Part shown: in pieces, positions 42,281-51,487 of the stretch | How positions within the stretch are numbered: position 1 is the first letter of the stretch | How the letters are laid out: each line of letters begins with the position of its first letter | Assembly (NCBI GenBank): GCA_004340125.1 | Contig: SLUK01000010.1 | Location: 65,037-129,036, forward strand | From: Harryflintia acetispora | GTDB taxonomy: Bacteria; Bacillota; Clostridia; Oscillospirales; Ruminococcaceae | Reading direction: 5' to 3' | Length of the DNA stretch: 64,000 bases | Position numbers and translations under genes: made by a program | The notes under the pieces: generated by a model | Told to the model about the DNA's origin: nothing | The model's input: only the letters and a program-made list of their open reading frames with translations | Database searches by the model: none

Positions 42281-43783
42281 TCAAAACATCATGTGTTCCA
42301 CGTAGCGTTCCATGAAATCCGGGTCCTGCGAGAGCTCCAGGTGGACGGCCTCTTTTGAGATCGCCAGGGCGCGCCGGCGCCCCTCCTCCCGCAGCAGGAT
42401 GGCGGCCGCGCCCAGCAGCGCGGCGTTGCCCAGCCCCTCGGCCCTCGGAGCCAGCCGAGGGGGGATCAGGCCGATGGCGCCGGCGCTCTTTGGATTGAGA
42501 CAGCTCCCAAATCCCCCGGCAAGGTAGAGCGTTTCCACCTGCTCCGGCAGGACGCCGGCGCGGGAGAGCAAGGTCTCCATCCCTGCCCGGATGGCGGATT
42601 TGGCCAGCTGCAGATTGCGGATATCCCGCTGGGTCAGGGCGATTTTGGAGTCGCCGATCTCCATCGAGGGCTGGGGCTCCCCATCCTTGACAAGAAGCCC
42701 CGACTCGTCGAGCAGGCGAAGCGCCTGAAACGCCGCCGCCGCATCCAGCAGCCCGCTGCCGCAGACCCCCCTGGGCGTCCCTCCCAGGGTCTCCCATTTG
42801 AGCTGCCCCTCCTGCAGAAAGACCTTCGAGATGGCGCCGCCGATCCCCGGCATCCCGCAGGAGATGCCCCCGCCCTCGAAGGCCGGTCCCGCCGCCGTGG
42901 AGCAGCAGAGCAGCTTCCCGTTTAAAGAAAGGAACATTTCCCCGTTGGTGCCGATGTCCCCGAGAAGCCGCACTGGCCCCGGGCGGTCGAGGTCCGCCGC
43001 CAGGGCGGCGGCCACGGCGTCCGCCCCCACGTACCCAGCTATACAGCGCGGGAGGTGGATGCGCGCCCCTGCGGCCCCGAGCCCCAGATCCTGCGCGCCG
43101 TACCATCCTCCGAAGTAATCCCCCGGTTCGAAGGGAAATACCGCAAGGCCCTGCGGGTCCTCTCCCGCGAGCAGGGTGAGCATGGCGGTGTTGCCGACGA
43201 TCACTCCCTCTTCGAGGGAACCGGGGGAGATGCCGGCCTGCCGGCAGGCCTCTTTAATCAGCTCGTCGAGGCATCCGGCGGCCAGGTCCTGCAGCTCTTG
43301 CCCCCGGCCCTCCAGGGCGCTTTCGATCCGGGAAATCACATCCGCTCCGAACGCGCCTTGGGGATTGGGCATGGCCCGCTCGCCCAAAAGGCTGCCGTCG
43401 CCCCTCCATACCTGCGCCACCACGGTGGTGGTGCCGAGGTCCGCGGTAAAGCCGTATTTTCCGTCCATGTCTCTGCGTAGCTTGCGCAGCGGGCCGGTAA
43501 GCTGCCCGTGCGCGCTTTGAATGTGCATCTCGTCCGTCTGGAAGAGTACCTTCACCTCGCAGAGGCCGGTCCCTCTGGCCTGGCAGGCCAGGCGTATCCC
43601 CTGCGCGAGCTCCTCTGAAGAAAGCAGGCGCCGCTCGTCCCCGGTCGGGGGAAGCCATTCGCCCGCCAGCGTTTGAATTCTGCATTTCCCGCAGCTTCCC
43701 CGTCCCCCGCAGGGAGTGAGCAAAATGTTCTGCCCCTTCAGGGCGTCGGCGACGGTGTCTCCATTTCGGCAGTCTATCTTCAT
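42281..43783 (-). CDS. Corrinoid reductive activator (RACE/RamA-like, ASKHA with 2Fe-2S)
   Basis: A 500-residue ATP-dependent activator that re-reduces Co(II) to Co(I) in corrinoid proteins. The N-terminal 2Fe-2S ferredoxin domain has LTPCGGRGSCGKC and LACQ (~25-75). A linker leads to the ASKHA-fold ATPase part (GFTADLGTTTVVAQV at ~110, LLGDIGTNGE, TLYLAGGFGS). The ATG at 43783 has GGAAGG upstream. It is divergent from the second UroD-like methyltransferase. With the corrinoid protein and DUF1638 it completes a corrinoid methyltransfer system. Confidence 0.92.
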   Translation of the reverse strand: MKIDCRNGDTVADALKGQNILLTPCGGRGSCGKCRIQTLAGEWLPPTGDERRLLSSEELAQGIRLACQARGTGLCEVKVLFQTDEMHIQSAHGQLTGPLRKLRRDMDGKYGFTADLGTTTVVAQVWRGDGSLLGERAMPNPQGAFGADVISRIESALEGRGQELQDLAAGCLDELIKEACRQAGISPGSLEEGVIVGNTAMLTLLAGEDPQGLAVFPFEPGDYFGGWYGAQDLGLGAAGARIHLPRCIAGYVGADAVAAALAADLDRPGPVRLLGDIGTNGEMFLSLNGKLLCCSTAAGPAFEGGGISCGMPGIGGAISKVFLQEGQLKWETLGGTPRGVCGSGLLDAAAAFQALRLLDESGLLVKDGEPQPSMEIGDSKIALTQRDIRNLQLAKSAIRAGMETLLSRAGVLPEQVETLYLAGGFGSCLNPKSAGAIGLIPPRLAPRAEGLGNAALLGAAAILLREEGRRRALAISKEAVHLELSQDPDFMERYVEHMMF

Positions 43784-44034
43784 GGCGCGCCTTCCTTTCC
43801 TCTTTGCCGCAGGATACAAAACCAGTAGTTTCCTTTACCTGTCTAAGAATAAGGATAGGAGAAACCGGCCGCTCTTGATTGTAATTTTTTCAGTAATTTT
43901 GCAGTATATTTGGAAGAATTTCAGCCGCGAAAACACCCGTAAATTCTACCAAAAACACACAGTTAATACCAAACAAAACCGCATCGGATGTGATAAGATT
44001 CAAACAATAAATTTATCTGCGAGAGGAGCTTTGC

Positions 44035-45057
44035 ATGATGAGCCAGAATATGGCGGTTTGGCTGCAAAATGTCATAAAGGCGGCAAATAAACGTCCGATG
44101 CCGATCTTATCCTTCCCCTCGGTCCAGCTGTTGGGGATCAGCGTGGAGGACCTGATCGGCAGCAGCGACCTTCAGGCCAGGGGGATGAAGGCGGTCGCCG
44201 ACGCGGCGCCGTCCTTGGCCTCTGTGAGCATGATGGACCTCTCGGTGGAGGCGCAGGCCTTCGGCTCCAGCATCCATTTCTCCCCGGACGAGGTCCCGAC
44301 GGTGGTGGGACGGATCATAGAAAGCCCCGAGGACGCCGAGGCCCTTGCCATACCGGATCTTGAAACGGCGCGGTGCGGACTCTATGTCGAAGCCATCCGC
44401 AAGGCCTGCGGCCTCATCACCGACCGGCCGGTCCTTGCCGGGATGATCGGCCCCTTCTCCCTGGCCGGCCGGCTGATGGACGTCACGGAAATCATGGTGT
44501 GCTGCTATACCGACCCGCAGCTGGTCCACTGCGTTATGGAAAAGGTCACCGCCTTCCTGACCACCTATGCCCTTGCCTACCGGGGGACGGGGGCGGGCGG
44601 CGTTTTGATGGCCGAGCCTCTCGCCGGTCTGCTCTCCCCGGAGCTGGAGCAGGAGTTCTCCACCCCCTATGTCAAGCGGATCGTCAGCGCGGTGCAGACG
44701 GAGAGCTTCCTGGTGGGCTACCACAACTGCGGGAACAACGTGGTGCCCATGGCGGAATCCCTGTATGACATCGGCGCGGCTTTTTACCACTTCGGCGACT
44801 CCATCCGCCTGAAAGACATGCTGGCGCTCTCCCCGCCAAACGTCCCGGTCATGGGCAACATCAGCCCCTCCGGGGAATTCCTGGGCGGCACGCCGGAATC
44901 GGTCCGCCGCGCGGTGTACAGCCTGATGGAGGAGTGCCGCGAATATCCCAATTTTGTCCTTTCCTCCGGCTGCGACATCCCGCCGAAAACCCCTTGGGAG
45001 AACATTCGCGCCTTCTTTGCCGCCGCCGGGGATTACTCGTTGGGGCGGGCGCTGTGA
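44035..45057 (+). CDS. UroD-family zinc methyltransferase (MtaA-like)
   Basis: A 340-residue TIM-barrel methyltransferase. The zinc motif His-x-Cys is intact in VGYHNCGNN (~230), with the distal Cys in SSGCDIPPKTPWE (~320). Substrate-side features include FPSVQLLG and GPFSLAGRLMDV. MtaA/MtbA-type enzymes move methyl groups from the corrinoid protein to a thiol or tetrahydrofolate-like acceptor. It is divergent from the activator gene and read from a start with GAGAGGAG upstream. Confidence 0.88.
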   Translation: MMSQNMAVWLQNVIKAANKRPMPILSFPSVQLLGISVEDLIGSSDLQARGMKAVADAAPSLASVSMMDLSVEAQAFGSSIHFSPDEVPTVVGRIIESPEDAEALAIPDLETARCGLYVEAIRKACGLITDRPVLAGMIGPFSLAGRLMDVTEIMVCCYTDPQLVHCVMEKVTAFLTTYALAYRGTGAGGVLMAEPLAGLLSPELEQEFSTPYVKRIVSAVQTESFLVGYHNCGNNVVPMAESLYDIGAAFYHFGDSIRLKDMLALSPPNVPVMGNISPSGEFLGGTPESVRRAVYSLMEECREYPNFVLSSGCDIPPKTPWENIRAFFAAAGDYSLGRAL

Positions 45058-45180
45058 GCCTGGAAAGCCCTATTCTATCTGCCATTATGCCAGAATAAAA
45101 TATTGCGCAAAACTGTTTTTTTTCATAATAGTGGAATAACTTATGCTTATTTTTCACCCCGGCCTTCGTCATACAAAGAA

Positions 45181-45213
45181 ACTCCCCCGGCCCGCTGTGC
45201 GGGCCGGGGGAGT
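45181..45213. terminator. Bidirectional terminator
   Basis: ACTCCCCCGGCCCG (45181-45194) and CGGGCCGGGGGAGT (45200-45213): a 14-bp perfect stem between the convergent UroD-like and GNAT genes. Confidence 0.85.
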
Positions 45214-45228
45214 CTTTCATTCTTCGTA

Positions 45229-45852
45229 TCAGCGCACCATACAATATTGGTGCAGCGCGCCGCTCCCGAGCTCCAGAACCGTCTGGAAGCCGAAGCGCTG
45301 GTAGATCGCGACGTTGCGCGGGTTGTGGGTCTCGAGCGTCGCGCTGTAGCGCCGCTGCTCGGCATACTGCAAAAACGGCTCCATCAGCTTGCGGGCGACC
45401 CCTTTTCCTCTGGCGCTCTGGCGCACGGCCAGCAAATCAAGATGCACGTCCGGCGCGTCAATGGCGCCGCGCACCCAGTCGGAGGTCAAAAACTGCTTGT
45501 TCTTACGGAATTTTCGGAAGGTGCGAAGGCTTGGATCGCTGCGCAGCACCTCGAAATATTCGAGCAGCTCATAGCGCAGCCCGTCGAAGCGGTAACGCAG
45601 TGCATTGTGCTCGTCGCTGTCGTCGAACACGACGATCGCGCCGTTCATCTCTTCGCTGTCGGCGAAGGCGTGGCAGTAGTCGAAATAGCGTCCCAGGTAG
45701 CATCGGAAGTAACGCGGCAGCAGCTTCTCCCGAACGGTTTCGTCCGGGATCAGTTTCTGGTACAGCGGGTCCTGCATAAAACTATCGGACATCAGCTCCA
45801 CGAGCCGGCCGATATCTTTTCTCTCCAAGCGAACGAGTCCTTGGATCAACAT
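45229..45852 (-). CDS. GNAT-family N-acetyltransferase
   Basis: A ~207-residue acetyltransferase. The acetyl-CoA motif A is LLAVRQSARGKGVARKLMEP (~145-165), followed by the motif B-like LETHNPRNVAIYQRFGFQT. The substrate is unknown. The ATG at 45852 is chosen with AAAGGTG upstream; a GTG 12 bp earlier is possible. It has a long GC-rich upstream region and no operon partner. Confidence 0.85.
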   Translation of the reverse strand: MLIQGLVRLERKDIGRLVELMSDSFMQDPLYQKLIPDETVREKLLPRYFRCYLGRYFDYCHAFADSEEMNGAIVVFDDSDEHNALRYRFDGLRYELLEYFEVLRSDPSLRTFRKFRKNKQFLTSDWVRGAIDAPDVHLDLLAVRQSARGKGVARKLMEPFLQYAEQRRYSATLETHNPRNVAIYQRFGFQTVLELGSGALHQYCMVR

Positions 45853-46409
45853 GATTTCACACACCTTTAAATAATTGGCCTAAGGCCGTATATACCCGAT
45901 TGAATAAGCTTGCGGCAAGCCAAGCTAGCGCATGGTTCCACCCCTAACGAAGGAAATTTTGCCGCCACGTGTGTGATGTTACCTGTAAGATAAGTATAGC
46001 ACGGCCGCCTGCGGGCGCGCAAACGGGAGAAAACACGATATCCCGCAAAAAATCCGGGGGTTTCCGCGGGCAGGCGAAATGGCCTTCGGCTTTCGCAAAC
46101 CTCCTCGGAATCCCTCTGATTCCCACAGCCCGATCCGGCGGCCGGCGTTTTGGAAGCCCCGGGGCGCCCCGTCACCCCCGGACACGGTGGGATAACCCCG
46201 GACGAGTAGGTTTCAAAAATCGGGCAAAACAACGGTTTTTGGGGCTTTTTTCTCGTTTTCCCGCGCTTGTTAATTTGCTGGCAACTGTGGTACAATAATC
46301 TCACAACGAAAGAAACTTCGATGTACATCGTCAAACGCTTCGTTGCACAGGGCTCTAAAAGGTCCGCAAGGCCCCCTATGGGCGCTGTAGAAAGGGTAAG
46401 GTAACGCGT
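45853..46409. other. Long divergent intergenic region, GNAT / nfeD
   Basis: About 555 bp without a credible gene. On the minus strand a TGCTATACT box near 46000 could drive the GNAT gene and a ~130-nt leader. On the plus strand the nfeD promoter is at 46267-46296. The middle is GC-rich and holds no repeat shared with the islands described elsewhere. Confidence 0.5.
46267..46296 (+). promoter_or_regulatory. Promoter of the nfeD-SPFH operon
   Basis: TTGTTA (46267-46272) and TACAAT (46291-46296) with an 18-bp spacer, about 115 bp upstream of the start. Confidence 0.6.
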
Positions 46410-46856
46410 ATGAATCCAAACGTCTTATACCCCGTTTTATGGCTGGTGCTCGCGGTGATCCTCGCAATCGCCGAGGCGGCCACCGTCCAGCTGGTATCGA
46501 TCTGGTTCGCATTGGGCGCGGCGATCACCGCGCTGCTCTCGCTGACCGGGCTTCCGCCCGCGATCCAATTTGCCTGCTTCGTGCTGATCTCCTGCGTCGC
46601 GCTGCTGCTCAGCCGCCCGCTGGCGCACCGCCTGCTGGGTGCTAAAAAGCAGAAGACCAACGCGGACGCCGTCGTCGGGATGGAAGGGATCGTCACCGAG
46701 CCGATCGACAACCTGCACGAGCAGGGCCGGGTCCTGGTAAACGGCCTGAGCTGGTCGGCGCGCAGCGCCGGCGGCGAGGCCATCGAAAAGGACCAAACCG
46801 TGCGCGTCGAAAAAATCGACGGCGTAAAACTGATCGTGCGCAAACTGTCCGTTTAA
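46410..46856 (+). CDS. NfeD-like membrane protein
   Basis: A 148-residue protein with two to three membrane helices (~8-75) and a C-terminal soluble OB-fold domain (~85-148, GMEGIVTEPIDNLHEQGRVL). It has the short YuaF-like form of NfeD and is followed 44 bp later by an SPFH protein, the conserved NfeD/stomatin partnership in membrane microdomains. AAGGTAACGCGT precedes the ATG. Confidence 0.88.
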   Translation: MNPNVLYPVLWLVLAVILAIAEAATVQLVSIWFALGAAITALLSLTGLPPAIQFACFVLISCVALLLSRPLAHRLLGAKKQKTNADAVVGMEGIVTEPIDNLHEQGRVLVNGLSWSARSAGGEAIEKDQTVRVEKIDGVKLIVRKLSV

Positions 46857-46900
46857 GCGTCTGATACGCCATACACTCAAAACACTGAGGAGGAAACAAA

Positions 46901-47821
46901 ATGCCCGTCATCGTCATTCTCGTCCTGATACTCTTGGTCCTGATCCTGGTCATTTCAAACATCAAGATCGTCCCACAGGCCAACGCCTACGTCGTCGAGC
47001 GCCTCGGCGCCTACTACGCCACCTGGGAGACCGGGCTGCATCTCAAGATACCGTTTATCGACCGGGTCGCCAAAAGGGTCAGCCTCAAGGAGATGGTGGT
47101 CGACTTCAAGCCCCAACCGGTTATCACCAAGGACAACGTCACCATGCAGATTGACAACGTCGTCTTCTACCAGGTCACCGACCCGAAGCTCTTTACCTAC
47201 GGCGTCGAGCGTCCGATCTCGGCCATCGAAAACCTGACCGCCACCACCCTGCGTAACATCATCGGCGAGATGGAGCTCGACCATACCCTGACCTCGCGCG
47301 ACGTGATCAACACCAAGATCACCACCATCCTGGACAGCGCCACCGACAAGTGGGGGATCAAGGTCAACCGGGTCGAGCTCAAGAACATCATGCCGCCCGC
47401 CGAAATCCAGGATGCGATGGAGAAGCAGATGAAGGCCGAGCGCGAGCGCCGTGAATCCATCCTGCGCGCCGAGGGCGAGAAGCGCAGCCAGATCCTGGTA
47501 GCCGAAGGCGAGAAGGAATCCCAGATCCTGCGCGCCCAGGCCGAAAAGGAAGCGGCCATCCTGCGCGCCGACGCGGTCAAGCAGCAGAAGATCCTGGAGG
47601 CCCAGGGTGAGGCGCAAGCCATCGAGATGGTCCAGAAGGCCACCGCGGACGGCCTCAAGATGCTCAACGAAGCCAATCCCACCTCGCCGGTCCTCACCGT
47701 CAAGAGCCTCGAGGCCCTGGCCAAAGTTGCGGACGGCAAGGCCACCAAGATCATCATCCCCAGCGAGATCCAGGGCCTGGCGGGCCTGGCCGCCAGCGCT
47801 AAGGAAATCTTTAAAGACTAA
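46901..47821 (+). CDS. SPFH/band 7 (stomatin/QmcA-like) protein
   Basis: A 306-residue membrane-anchored scaffold. An N-terminal helix (~2-22) and the SPFH domain (~25-190, NAYVVERLGAYYATWETGLH) precede a coiled coil rich in Glu/Ala/Arg (KAERERRESILRAEGEKRSQ, ~190-260). Such proteins oligomerise on the membrane and partner with NfeD. The ATG has GAGGAGG upstream and a clean terminator follows. Confidence 0.92.
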   Translation: MPVIVILVLILLVLILVISNIKIVPQANAYVVERLGAYYATWETGLHLKIPFIDRVAKRVSLKEMVVDFKPQPVITKDNVTMQIDNVVFYQVTDPKLFTYGVERPISAIENLTATTLRNIIGEMELDHTLTSRDVINTKITTILDSATDKWGIKVNRVELKNIMPPAEIQDAMEKQMKAERERRESILRAEGEKRSQILVAEGEKESQILRAQAEKEAAILRADAVKQQKILEAQGEAQAIEMVQKATADGLKMLNEANPTSPVLTVKSLEALAKVADGKATKIIIPSEIQGLAGLAASAKEIFKD

Positions 47822-47829
47822 TTATACCA

Positions 47830-47864
47830 AATGGCCCGGACTATTGGTCCGGGCCATTTTTATG
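47830..47864 (+). terminator. Terminator of the nfeD-SPFH operon
   Basis: AATGGCCCGGAC (47830-47841) and GTCCGGGCCATT (47847-47858) form a perfect 12-bp stem followed by TTTTAT. Confidence 0.92.
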
Positions 47865-47904
47865 CAATCACAGGCTGCACAGGCGGGGGAATTCCCGTTT
47901 TGGG

Positions 47905-48031
47905 CAAAATAATACCCGGCCAGAGGAGAGGCCGGGCGGCTGCCCGCATAACGGGCAAAGTTTTGATTTTAAAGTTAAGAGGAAGAAACTCCAGCTTCAC
48001 AAGGTTTTCCTTACAAGCTCTTGTTCCTTGT
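47905..48031 (-). ncRNA. Candidate small structured RNA
   Basis: On the minus strand a TATACT box (48038-48043) is followed by ~127 nt with no ORF. First comes a long imperfect hairpin (47981-48029, loop AAAA, arms GUAAGG/CCUUGU and AGCUU/AAGCU). Then a short stem GCCCGTTATGCGGGC and a terminator-like stem (CCCGGCC/GGCCGGG, 47915-47936) precede TATTATTTT. No good -35 box is seen, which keeps the call tentative. Confidence 0.35.
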
Positions 48032-48213
48032 GGCTATAGTATACCGCACCGGGGCCCTTCCATTCATCCTTTTTTGGTGAAAAGACGGTTACAAACCGGT
48101 AACCCGCACCCCGCCACTGATTACATTTTTTAACCGAACGGGCCCGTCATGCGCCGTCCCTGTCATTTTTGGCTTCGGTTTCCGTTACCGGACAGGCAGT
48201 TTTTTCCTGCGCG

Positions 48214-48567
48214 CTAACTGATGTAATCCTCGATCAGGGTCACCAGCGTCTGATAATCCGGGACATAGATCCCGCTCTCCAGCTGGCGCTGGTCGTATTC
48301 GGGCAGCACCGCCACCGGCACGTCGAAGATCATCTTGGGCTCGCTCTCCTGCGGAAGGAAGACCGCAATCCGCCCGTCCTGCGCGCGCAGGATATACTGG
48401 TAATCCTCCGGGATTTCCCCTTCCCCTTCGATCGGCAGGTCGGTCACCGGGCGCTGGGCTTCCTGCCCGGCGCGGGTATTCAGGTTATAGCTATAGACGG
48501 AAAATACCCCGATCACGATTGCGAAGATCAGCGCGCCCGCGGTCCAGAGCCCCGTGCTGCGTTTCAT
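48214..48567 (-). CDS. BofC-like C-terminal domain protein
   Basis: A 117-residue protein with one N-terminal membrane helix (~8-28) and a soluble domain matching the C-terminal part of BofC (YILRAQDGRIAVFLPQESEP, then LPEYDQRQLESGIYV). In Bacillus, BofC restrains SpoIVB signalling in the spore; short BofC-like proteins in Clostridia are less studied. The ATG at 48567 is preceded by AAGGGGATGG. A longer reading would have no ribosome-binding site. Confidence 0.75.
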   Translation of the reverse strand: MKRSTGLWTAGALIFAIVIGVFSVYSYNLNTRAGQEAQRPVTDLPIEGEGEIPEDYQYILRAQDGRIAVFLPQESEPKMIFDVPVAVLPEYDQRQLESGIYVPDYQTLVTLIEDYIS

Positions 48568-48889
48568 TTGGTTCCATCCCCTTTGCCAAAAAGGCTGCCG
48601 CCCCTTTAGGGGGCACAGCGGTTCAAAGATAATATGGACCGCTTTTTTTATTTTATGCGCCGCGGCCCCGCCTTGTCCGTGAAAGGCTTCGCGCGGGGGC
48701 GGCGCCATAAAAGAACGTTTAATAAAAATTCACACAATTGCCCCCTACTGTGCTATAATGTATTTTGTATCGGCATGACTAATTCTATTCGCGAAAGCCC
48801 AAGCTATAGCTGTGTGTCGCTTCTTCCGTACATAACCTGCACGGCCGGATTCGGAATGACCCGCGCTATTGCTTTTCATGGAGGTCATT
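48568..48889. other. Divergent region, BofC-like / PBP1A
   Basis: About 320 bp. It holds a short stem AGCGGT/ACCGCT followed by a T run (48619-48655) reading on +, and an extended -10 box TGCTATAAT (TATAAT at 48754-48759) that is the likely PBP promoter. No gene is present. Confidence 0.5.
48754..48759 (+). promoter_or_regulatory. Extended -10 promoter of the PBP1A gene
   Basis: TGCTATAAT about 130 bp upstream of the start. The best -35-like word, TTCACA at 48729-48734, is 19 bp away. Confidence 0.45.
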
Positions 48890-51142
48890 ATGGCAAAACA
48901 GAAGAAAAAACGCTCCCCGGCGGCGCGCAGGGTGCGGTGGATCCTGGGTACCATCTTCAGGGCCCTTGTCACCGTCTTCCTCGTCTGCGTGATCACGGGG
49001 TGCATCGTCGGCTGTGTGCTGACGGTATACATCCTCGATTATGTCGGCACGCTCGAGGATATCGACATCCGCAACATCGATCTCAACTACACCTCGATCA
49101 TCTATGCCAACGACGACGAGGGCAACCCCTACGAGCTCAGCCGGATCCACGGGGATGAAAACCGCATATGGGTCGATTACGAGCAGATGCCCTCCTATCT
49201 GACCGACGTGACCATCGCCACCGAGGACAAGCGTTTCCTCGAGCACCACGGCGTGGACTGGAAGCGCACCGCCGCCGCCGCGATCAACATGTTCATCCCG
49301 ATCCTGGACCGCCAGGAGGGCGGCTCGACCATCACCCAACAGCTGATCAAGAACGCCACCGACAACTGGGCGCCGAACGTCGAACGCAAGGTCAAGGAGA
49401 TTTTTTCCGCCTTAAAGCTCGAGAAGAAATACTCCAAGACCGACATCATGGAGGCCTATCTCAACGTGGCCTCCTTCGGCAACAACACCAACGGCGTACA
49501 GGCGGCGGCCAACCTCTATTTTAATAAGGACGTCAGCGAGCTCTCCCTCGTGGAGTGCGCGGCGATCGTCTGCACCACCCAGTCGCCCACCAAGTACGAC
49601 CTCTTCCGCAACCCCGAGGCCAACGCCGAGCGGCGCAACAAATATATCTTCCCGACCATGCTCGAGCTCGGAATGATCTCCCAGGAGGAGTACGAGCAGG
49701 CGATCAACACCGAGGTGCGCCCCGAGCGCAGCCAGGCCCCGGGCCAGCAGACCAACTCCTCGAACACCTGGTTCGTCGACCACGTCATCGAGGACGTGAT
49801 CGACGGGCTGATGGAGAAGGAGGGGATGGACTATTCCTCCGCCTCCTCCATGCTCTTCCGCAGCGGGCTGCACATCTACACCACGGTGGACAACGACATG
49901 CAGACCTATCTCGAGGAGGTCTACACCGACCTGGAAAACACCTTCCCGCCGATCCGGAACACCATCTACCCCGAGAGCGCCTTCATCGTCATGGACCTGC
50001 ACGGGCAGATCAAGGCGGTGGTCGGCTCCAACCGGCCCAAGCAGGGCAACCGCTGGCTCAACTACGCCACCCAGGAGCCCCGTCAGCCCGGCTCGACCAT
50101 GAAGCCGATCTCGGCCTATTTACAGGGGATCGAGCAGGACCTGATCACCTGGTCCACCGTCATCGAGGACAGCCCGATCACCTATAAGGACGAGGTCGCC
50201 GGCACCGAAACCCAGTGGCCGGTCAACTACTACGGTTACTACGACGGCAACCATCCCTGCGTCTACGCGCTGCAGCGCTCAATCAACACCATCCCGGTCA
50301 AGCTCATGCAGCTCATCGGGCCGCAGGTTTCGCTCAACTTCCTGCACGACAAATGCGGGATGAAGAACCTCGTCACCCCCGAGGAGGACCCGCGGGTCAA
50401 CGACAACAACCTTTCCGCCATGGCCATCGGCGGCACCACCAAGGGAGTCACCCTCCTCGAGCTGGCCGGCGCCTATCAGATCGACGCCAACGGCGGGACC
50501 TACACCAAGCCCACCTCCTACACCAGGGTTTACGACCGGGAGAACAGCCTGCTGCTCGAGGCGGACACCACCGCCACGCGGGTGATCTCCAAGGAGACCT
50601 CCTCCATCCTGAACCTGATGATGCAGCAGGTCGTCTCCACCGCGCCCGGCACCGGTACCGCCGCGCGCTTCACGGGCGACCTGGCGGGGATGCCCGTCGC
50701 GGGCAAGACCGGTACCTCGTCGGACAACAAAGACCAGTGGTTCGTGGGGATCACCCCCTACTACATCGGGGTCACCTGGATGGGCTACGCGCCGGTCGCG
50801 CAGCCGATCAACTACATCCAATTCCCCACTCCGATCGTCTGGCGCAACGTCATGCAGCCCATCCACGAGGGGCTTCCGGTGATCGACTTTGACTACAGCC
50901 AGAACATCGTGCAAAAGCAATACTGCGTTGAGACGGGGGACCTGGCCACCGAGGACTGCCCGAGCCAGCTGATGGGCTGGTACAAGACCACCAACATCCC
51001 GGACGTCTGCACCGAGCACGTCGGGGTCAAGGACTCCGAGGAGGAAGAGGACGACGACGGCAGCCGGAGCAGCTCCAAGAAGAGCTCCAGCAAAAAGAGC
51101 AGCTCCTCCTCCCGCGCGGGGAACACACGCAGCAGGGATTAA
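48890..51142 (+). CDS. Class A penicillin-binding protein (PBP1A type)
   Basis: A 750-residue bifunctional peptidoglycan synthase. A short basic cytoplasmic part and one helix (~18-48) precede the GT51 glycosyltransferase domain (~90-270) with TIATEDKRFLEHHGVD and GGSTITQQLIKN. The transpeptidase domain (~330-660) has the active-site motif GSTMKP, then SIN (QRSINTIPV) and KTGTS. The tail is acidic, then Ser/Lys-rich (SSSKKSSSKKSSSSS). The ATG at 48890 has GGAGG 5 bp upstream. Confidence 0.95.
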   Translation: MAKQKKKRSPAARRVRWILGTIFRALVTVFLVCVITGCIVGCVLTVYILDYVGTLEDIDIRNIDLNYTSIIYANDDEGNPYELSRIHGDENRIWVDYEQMPSYLTDVTIATEDKRFLEHHGVDWKRTAAAAINMFIPILDRQEGGSTITQQLIKNATDNWAPNVERKVKEIFSALKLEKKYSKTDIMEAYLNVASFGNNTNGVQAAANLYFNKDVSELSLVECAAIVCTTQSPTKYDLFRNPEANAERRNKYIFPTMLELGMISQEEYEQAINTEVRPERSQAPGQQTNSSNTWFVDHVIEDVIDGLMEKEGMDYSSASSMLFRSGLHIYTTVDNDMQTYLEEVYTDLENTFPPIRNTIYPESAFIVMDLHGQIKAVVGSNRPKQGNRWLNYATQEPRQPGSTMKPISAYLQGIEQDLITWSTVIEDSPITYKDEVAGTETQWPVNYYGYYDGNHPCVYALQRSINTIPVKLMQLIGPQVSLNFLHDKCGMKNLVTPEEDPRVNDNNLSAMAIGGTTKGVTLLELAGAYQIDANGGTYTKPTSYTRVYDRENSLLLEADTTATRVISKETSSILNLMMQQVVSTAPGTGTAARFTGDLAGMPVAGKTGTSSDNKDQWFVGITPYYIGVTWMGYAPVAQPINYIQFPTPIVWRNVMQPIHEGLPVIDFDYSQNIVQKQYCVETGDLATEDCPSQLMGWYKTTNIPDVCTEHVGVKDSEEEEDDDGSRSSSKKSSSKKSSSSSRAGNTRSRD

Positions 51143-51172
51143 GAGTGTGGGGCTGTCCGCCCCACGCCCCGA

Positions 51173-51201
51173 GGTCTTTTCTTTGTTTGAAAGAAAAGAC
51201 C
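51173..51201. terminator. Hairpin after PBP1A
   Basis: GGTCTTTTCTTT (51173-51184) and AAAGAAAAGACC (51190-51201) are perfect inverted arms. No T run follows, so termination is uncertain. Confidence 0.5.
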
Positions 51202-51249
51202 CAAAAGAAGCAAACAAAGGAGGGGACACCCCTCCTTTGAGACCACCCC

Positions 51250-51370
51250 ACGCGCGACCACGCGCGGACTATACACATTTTTGCCCGCCGCAAAATGCGA
51301 AGCCCCGCTCCGGTTTTCCGGAGCGGGGCTTTTTGCCCGCGCAGGCGACTGATGGCAACAACGATGGTGC
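51250..51370 (-). repeat. Dispersed repeat module A, copy 2
   Basis: Reverse-complement match to 4752-4840. It is interrupted by a GC-rich terminator hairpin (51301-51335) absent from copy 1. Confidence 0.7.
51301..51335 (+). terminator. Terminator hairpin inside module A
   Basis: AGCCCCGCTCCGG (51301-51313) and CCGGAGCGGGGCT (51318-51330) followed by TTTTT. Confidence 0.8.
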
Positions 51371-51487
51371 CCTTTCCCGCGCAGGGGGTCTCACAGGCTG
51401 GAAACGGGTCGTTTCCTCAGACGCCTTTTAAGGCGTTGGACCCCCTTTCGGGTTAATTCCTGGTTTCCAAAGGACTAAGTCCTTTGG

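Larger units (their letters stand above)
47822..48213. other. Intergenic region with terminator and RNA candidate
   Basis: About 390 bp: the SPFH terminator (47830-47864), a structured minus-strand RNA candidate (47905-48031), then ~180 bp in which nothing is recognised. Confidence 0.5.

Noticed and set aside
45880..45985. T-box leader upstream of the GNAT gene
   Set aside because: The minus strand carries AGGGGTGGAACCATGCG, loosely like the T-box AGGGTGGNACCGCG. However, it has an extra G and altered end, the leader is only ~130 nt, and no specifier stem or terminator/antiterminator pair is visible.
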